A stretch of 8,916 bases of DNA, from positions 1-8,916 of the forward strand of contig JBBRSC010000138.1 of the NCBI GenBank assembly GCA_038245795.1. Reading direction: 5' to 3'. A model generated the notes under the pieces. The model did no database searches. It was not told where the DNA came from and was given only the letters and a program-made list of their open reading frames with translations. Source of the DNA: JBBRSC01 sp038245795. GTDB taxonomy: Bacteria; Actinomycetota; Acidimicrobiia; Acidimicrobiales; Microtrichaceae. Positions 6,140 to 8,916 of the stretch are shown here, in pieces. Position 1 is the first letter of the stretch; each line of letters opens with the position of its first letter. A program made the translations under genes and the position numbers.

Positions 6140-7285
6140 TCAAGCGACGGAACCGGTCGAGCGCAGGGCCGCAACCTCGGCGACGTCGACGCCCAGCCAT
6201 TCCTCGAGGATCTCCGTTGTGTGCTGACCCGGGAAGCTCGGCGGACGCTGGATCTCGCCCGGGGTTGCGCTGAAGCGGGGTGCTGGGCCGGGTTGGGTGA
6301 GACCGGCGACCTCGACGAACGTGCCGCGGGCAACGTTGTGCGGATGACGGCTGGCCTCGTCCATCGATAGCACCGGAGCGAAACAGACGTCGGTTCCTTC
6401 CATGATTTCGCACCATTCGTCGCGACTCTTGGACTTGAAGATGGTCCCCAGACGCTCCTTCATCGCGGGCCACGCCGCCTTGTCCTGTTGGTGCGGCAGG
6501 TCGTCATCGGCCAAACCCGTGAGGCGCAACAGCTCCGAATAGAACTGACGCTCGATTGACCCGATCGACACGTAGCGACCATCGCTGCACTCGTAGGTGT
6601 CGTAGAAGTGCGCGGCGGTGTCGAGCAGGTTCGTTCCGCGCTCGGGGTCCCAGATGCCCATATGGGTGAAGGCCCACATCATGGTCATGAGCGTTGCTGC
6701 GCCATCGACCATCGCCGCATCGACGACCTGGCCGACGCCGGTCCGTTGGGCCGACAACACGCCGCACACCAGACCGAACGCCATCAACATGCCGCCACCG
6801 CCGAAATCGCCGACCAAGTTGATGGGCGGGGTTGGTTGCTCACCAGCCCGGCCGAGATGCTCGAGCACCCCGGCGAGTGCGATGTAGTTGATGTCGTGGC
6901 CGGCGGTCTTGGCGTATGGACCGTCCTGGCCCCAACCGGTCATCCGACCGAACACCAGCCGCGGATTGCGTGCAAGGCACACATCGGGTCCGTAACCGCC
7001 GCGTTCCGCCACCCCGGGGCGGAAACCCTCGATCAAACCGTCGGCCTGATCGACCAACCGGAGGAGGGTTTCGACGCCCTCCGGCGACTTGAGGTCGATG
7101 CCGATGGATCGACGTCCCCGATTGAGGATGTCGGCCGGTGGCGACTCGGGATCACCGCCGACGGCGTTGCTCGCGCGATCGACCCGGATCACGTCGGCGC
7201 CCATGTCAGCGAGCATCATCGCCGCAAAGGGCCCGGGTCCGATCCCAGCGATCTCGATGATCTTGATTCCCTTGAGTGGTCCCAT
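6140..7285 (-). CDS. CaiB/BaiF family III CoA-transferase, alpha-methylacyl-CoA racemase-like
   Basis: The 381-residue protein resembles alpha-methylacyl-CoA racemase (AMACR; Mycobacterium Mcr). Known enzymes interconvert (2R)- and (2S)-2-methylacyl-CoA so that branched-chain or sterol side chains can enter beta-oxidation. It opens GPLKGIKIIEIAGIGPGPF with LADMGADVIRVDR, then RGRRSIGIDLK, and has the racemase sites GHDINY (H130), LVGDFGGGG (D160) and IERQFY (E245), corresponding to the His, Asp and Glu proposed in Mcr. These residues favour racemase over transferase. Length (about 360-380) is normal. ATG 7285 matches the family start; a TTG at 7306 with GGGGG upstream would add 7 residues. 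It sits 95 bases after the alpha/beta hydrolase gene and 59 before the lipocalin on the same strand. Exact substrate unknown. Confidence 0.93.
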   Translation of the reverse strand: MGPLKGIKIIEIAGIGPGPFAAMMLADMGADVIRVDRASNAVGGDPESPPADILNRGRRSIGIDLKSPEGVETLLRLVDQADGLIEGFRPGVAERGGYGPDVCLARNPRLVFGRMTGWGQDGPYAKTAGHDINYIALAGVLEHLGRAGEQPTPPINLVGDFGGGGMLMAFGLVCGVLSAQRTGVGQVVDAAMVDGAATLMTMMWAFTHMGIWDPERGTNLLDTAAHFYDTYECSDGRYVSIGSIERQFYSELLRLTGLADDDLPHQQDKAAWPAMKERLGTIFKSKSRDEWCEIMEGTDVCFAPVLSMDEASRHPHNVARGTFVEVAGLTQPGPAPRFSATPGEIQRPPSFPGQHTTEILEEWLGVDVAEVAALRSTGSVA

Positions 7286-7380
7286 GTGTGTGTCCGTTCT
7301 GTGCAATTGATCGCCCCCTGGGAGGCGTCACGTCGAAGTGATGGTGTCGGTATGGTCGAAGTCGGCCGGCGGTGGCGTCG

Positions 7381-8229
7381 TCAGCCGGCGTTGGCGGCAA
7401 TCAGCCCGATGGTCGCTTCGACGATCTGCGGCCACAGCGGAGACGGAAGATCGTGGCCCATGCCGTCGAGCTCGATGAACTGCGCACCAGCGATGCACTC
7501 GGCGGTCCTGCGACCCCCGGAGATGTCCACCAACTTGTCAGCGTTGCCATGCATGACGAGGGCCGGGATCGAGAGCGAGCGAAGCCCTTCCTCGCGTGAG
7601 TCCGAGGCGAAGATGGCCATGAGCTGGCGATTCTGGCCGAGCGGATCGAAGTTTCGGACCGACATCTCGCTGTTGCGGCGAAGGTGCTCGGCCTCGTCGA
7701 ACAACTCTGGCACGCTGCCGAAGAGGTGTGCACCGATCATTGCTTTGGCGATGTAGTCCTCTGCATCAACTGGGGGTGCGGCGTTGGCGATCAGCGCATC
7801 GAGAATCGTGGGATCCGCCATACCGACATTGGGATCGCCAGTGGTCGACATGATCGATGTCAGCGTCAACACCCGCTCCGGTGCCTCGATGGTCATGGTC
7901 TGCGCGATCATCCCACCCATCGAGCATCCCCACGCATGGAAGGTGTCCACCCCGAGTGCATCAAGGAGTCCGAGCCCATCCTTGGCCATATCGACAAGCA
8001 TGTAGCCAGGATCGTCGTGAAGGTGGGTGGAGAAACCGACATCGCGGTTGTCGTAGCGGATGACGTGGAGCCCGCGGTCCACGAACGCGTAACAGAGTTC
8101 GGGGTTGTAGCCGACGCTGTGGGCGCCGAGCCCCGAGATCATCAACAAGGTGGGATCCGCGGGATCGCCGAACGCCTGGTAGTAGATCTCGATCCCATTG
8201 GCCCCCACGATTGGCATATCCCAGAGCAT
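7381..8229 (-). CDS. Alpha/beta hydrolase, RdmC-like
   Basis: The 282-residue protein is a complete alpha/beta hydrolase. An oxyanion-type segment lies near SGLGAHS (32-38), followed by GLHVIRYDNRDVGFS (53-67). The nucleophile elbow is GCSMGG (S103), the acid is D231 in HGNADKLV, and the histidine is H259 in GMGHDLP. The GDPADPTLL and RYDNRD segments resemble aclacinomycin methylesterase RdmC, so an ester substrate is plausible but unproven. No signal peptide is seen, so it is probably cytosolic. ATG 8229 has GAGGG nine bases upstream; a second ATG at 8217 (MPIVGANGIEIYY) fits the usual family start but lacks a ribosome site. A 14-bp palindrome covers the 8229 start. It heads the minus-strand series with the racemase and lipocalin genes and diverges from the P450. 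Confidence 0.92.
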   Translation of the reverse strand: MLWDMPIVGANGIEIYYQAFGDPADPTLLMISGLGAHSVGYNPELCYAFVDRGLHVIRYDNRDVGFSTHLHDDPGYMLVDMAKDGLGLLDALGVDTFHAWGCSMGGMIAQTMTIEAPERVLTLTSIMSTTGDPNVGMADPTILDALIANAAPPVDAEDYIAKAMIGAHLFGSVPELFDEAEHLRRNSEMSVRNFDPLGQNRQLMAIFASDSREEGLRSLSIPALVMHGNADKLVDISGGRRTAECIAGAQFIELDGMGHDLPSPLWPQIVEATIGLIAANAG

Positions 8230-8235
8230 GCTCTG
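8222..8235. promoter_or_regulatory. 14-bp perfect palindrome on the hydrolase start codon, possible operator
   Basis: CAGAGCATGCTCTG is a perfect palindrome of 14 bases and contains the ATG of the hydrolase gene on the minus strand. It borders the 68-base region between the divergent hydrolase and P450 genes, a usual place for a TetR- or similar-type operator. A second, 9-base dyad CCGT-T-ACGG lies at 8282-8290, just before the P450 start. Protein binding is inference. If 8217 is the true start, the palindrome lies in the leader. Confidence 0.4.
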
Positions 8236-8297
8236 CAGCCCTCGCTCGGGTCAACCGCCGCCGACTGCACACGAACTGGTTCCGTTACGGTCAGGCG

Positions 8298-8916
8298 ATG
8301 GCTCTGCGACCACTCGGCGAACTTCCACTGGCGCCGGTTGATCCCTCGACGCTGCCATCGTTGCCGGACATGCGCGACGCGATCGCGGCGCTCCATCGGT
8401 CAGGTCCCATCGTTCGGAGCACTTCTGGCACCCCGTTCGCAGTCTCACACGACGCGAACGATGCGCTGTTGCGCCATTCTGCCTTCGGTACTGGCGCGAT
8501 CGGTCGCTCCTTTGCCGACACGCTCCCGATGGGGCCTGCGCGATCGGAGTTGGCGTATCGGATCAACTTCTTGGATCCACCGGATCACCCTCGGGTTCGG
8601 AGCCTCATCAGTCGCTCGTTCACGACTCGGCGGGTGAACGAGCTTCGACCTGAGATCGCCGAACTTGCTCGACGGCTCGTGGCAGTGGCTCCGGATGGCG
8701 AAGTGTCGCTCCGAACCTCACTGGCGCATCCGTTGCCGTCGAGCGTGATCGCGACGATGTTGGGGATCGACGTTCGGCATCACGAACGACTTCGGGACTG
8801 GACTCACCGGGTCAATCCGTTGCTGGACATCGCGGCGCCGGCTGGCTCACGCGACGATGCGATCGCAGCTTCCGGCGACTTCGCTGGATTCATCGAGGAC
8901 GTGATCGAGGAGCGTC
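8298..8916 (+). CDS. Cytochrome P450, N-terminal half (cut by window end)
   Basis: The open frame gives 206 residues and runs off the right edge. The helix-C signature NFLDPPDHPRVRSLISRSFT (90-109) with H97 and R101 (HxxxR, haem propionate contacts) is typical of bacterial class I cytochromes P450, soluble monooxygenases fed by a ferredoxin and reductase. The I-helix (AGxxT), ExxR and haem-cysteine loop lie outside the window, so substrate and subfamily cannot be assigned. There is no membrane anchor. ATG 8298 is the first suitable start after the divergent gene; its ribosome site (AGG, three bases upstream) is weak. Divergent placement from an RdmC-like hydrolase and a methylacyl-CoA racemase suggests lipid or sterol catabolism, by analogy with actinobacterial sterol or branched-chain lipid P450s; that is inference. 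Confidence 0.92.
   Translation, partial: MALRPLGELPLAPVDPSTLPSLPDMRDAIAALHRSGPIVRSTSGTPFAVSHDANDALLRHSAFGTGAIGRSFADTLPMGPARSELAYRINFLDPPDHPRVRSLISRSFTTRRVNELRPEIAELARRLVAVAPDGEVSLRTSLAHPLPSSVIATMLGIDVRHHERLRDWTHRVNPLLDIAAPAGSRDDAIAASGDFAGFIEDVIEER

Noticed and set aside
6081..6473. N-terminal extension of the lipocalin frame
   Set aside because: It lacks family features, overlaps the racemase gene in another frame, and would bury the lipoprotein signal peptide.
6608..7756. Plus-strand reading frame of 382 codons opposite the racemase and hydrolase genes
   Set aside because: It runs antisense through two well-supported genes and shows no protein family features.
1..8916. CRISPR arrays, tRNA/rRNA genes, transposases, att sites, toxin-antitoxin or defence genes
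   Set aside because: No regularly spaced repeats, tRNA-like cloverleafs, transposase motifs or small toxin-antitoxin pairs were seen; all intergenic spaces are under 200 bases.

Overview
The window is ordinary bacterial chromosome of high G+C content. It most resembles an actinobacterium, possibly an acidimicrobial (Ilumatobacter-like) lineage. The support is a GTP-type PEP carboxykinase, a mycothiol-type PIG-L amidase, a bL28 with four zinc-ribbon cysteines, a CaiB/BaiF racemase and cytochrome P450 pair, and hairpins without U-tracts at gene ends. The genus is a guess. No RNA gene, CRISPR array, insertion sequence or phage gene was seen, and no stretch over 300 bases lacks a gene.

Left part (1-3164): a truncated DAK2/FakA-like gene points left, divergent from rpmB (bL28). 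rpmB is followed by a small cold-shock-like gene, then pckG and, one base after its stop, a stand-alone Lrp/AsnC ligand-binding (RAM) domain. The pckG leader carries pairing segments that could alternately hide or free its ribosome binding site.

Middle part (3173-5402, minus strand): a convergent hairpin separates the plus-strand genes from a four-helix membrane protein and a ferritin-like di-iron protein, which probably form one unit. Upstream of these is a PIG-L/LmbE (Mca/MshB-like) deacetylase with its own hairpin after the stop.

Right part (5452-8916): a minus-strand series of an RdmC-like alpha/beta hydrolase, an alpha-methylacyl-CoA racemase-like enzyme and a lipocalin lipoprotein ends at a very strong hairpin (about 20 bp stem, 3-nt loop). 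A cytochrome P450, cut by the window end, diverges from the hydrolase. Hydrolase, racemase and P450 together suggest catabolism of branched-chain or sterol-like lipids; this is inference from context.

No clearly new biological system is visible. The observations most worth checking are the abrupt codon-usage change inside pckG near 1973 (recombination or contig chimera), the SD/anti-SD arrangement upstream of pckG, the pckG-RAM coupling, the 5452-5496 hairpin, and a 14-bp perfect palindrome on the hydrolase start codon.
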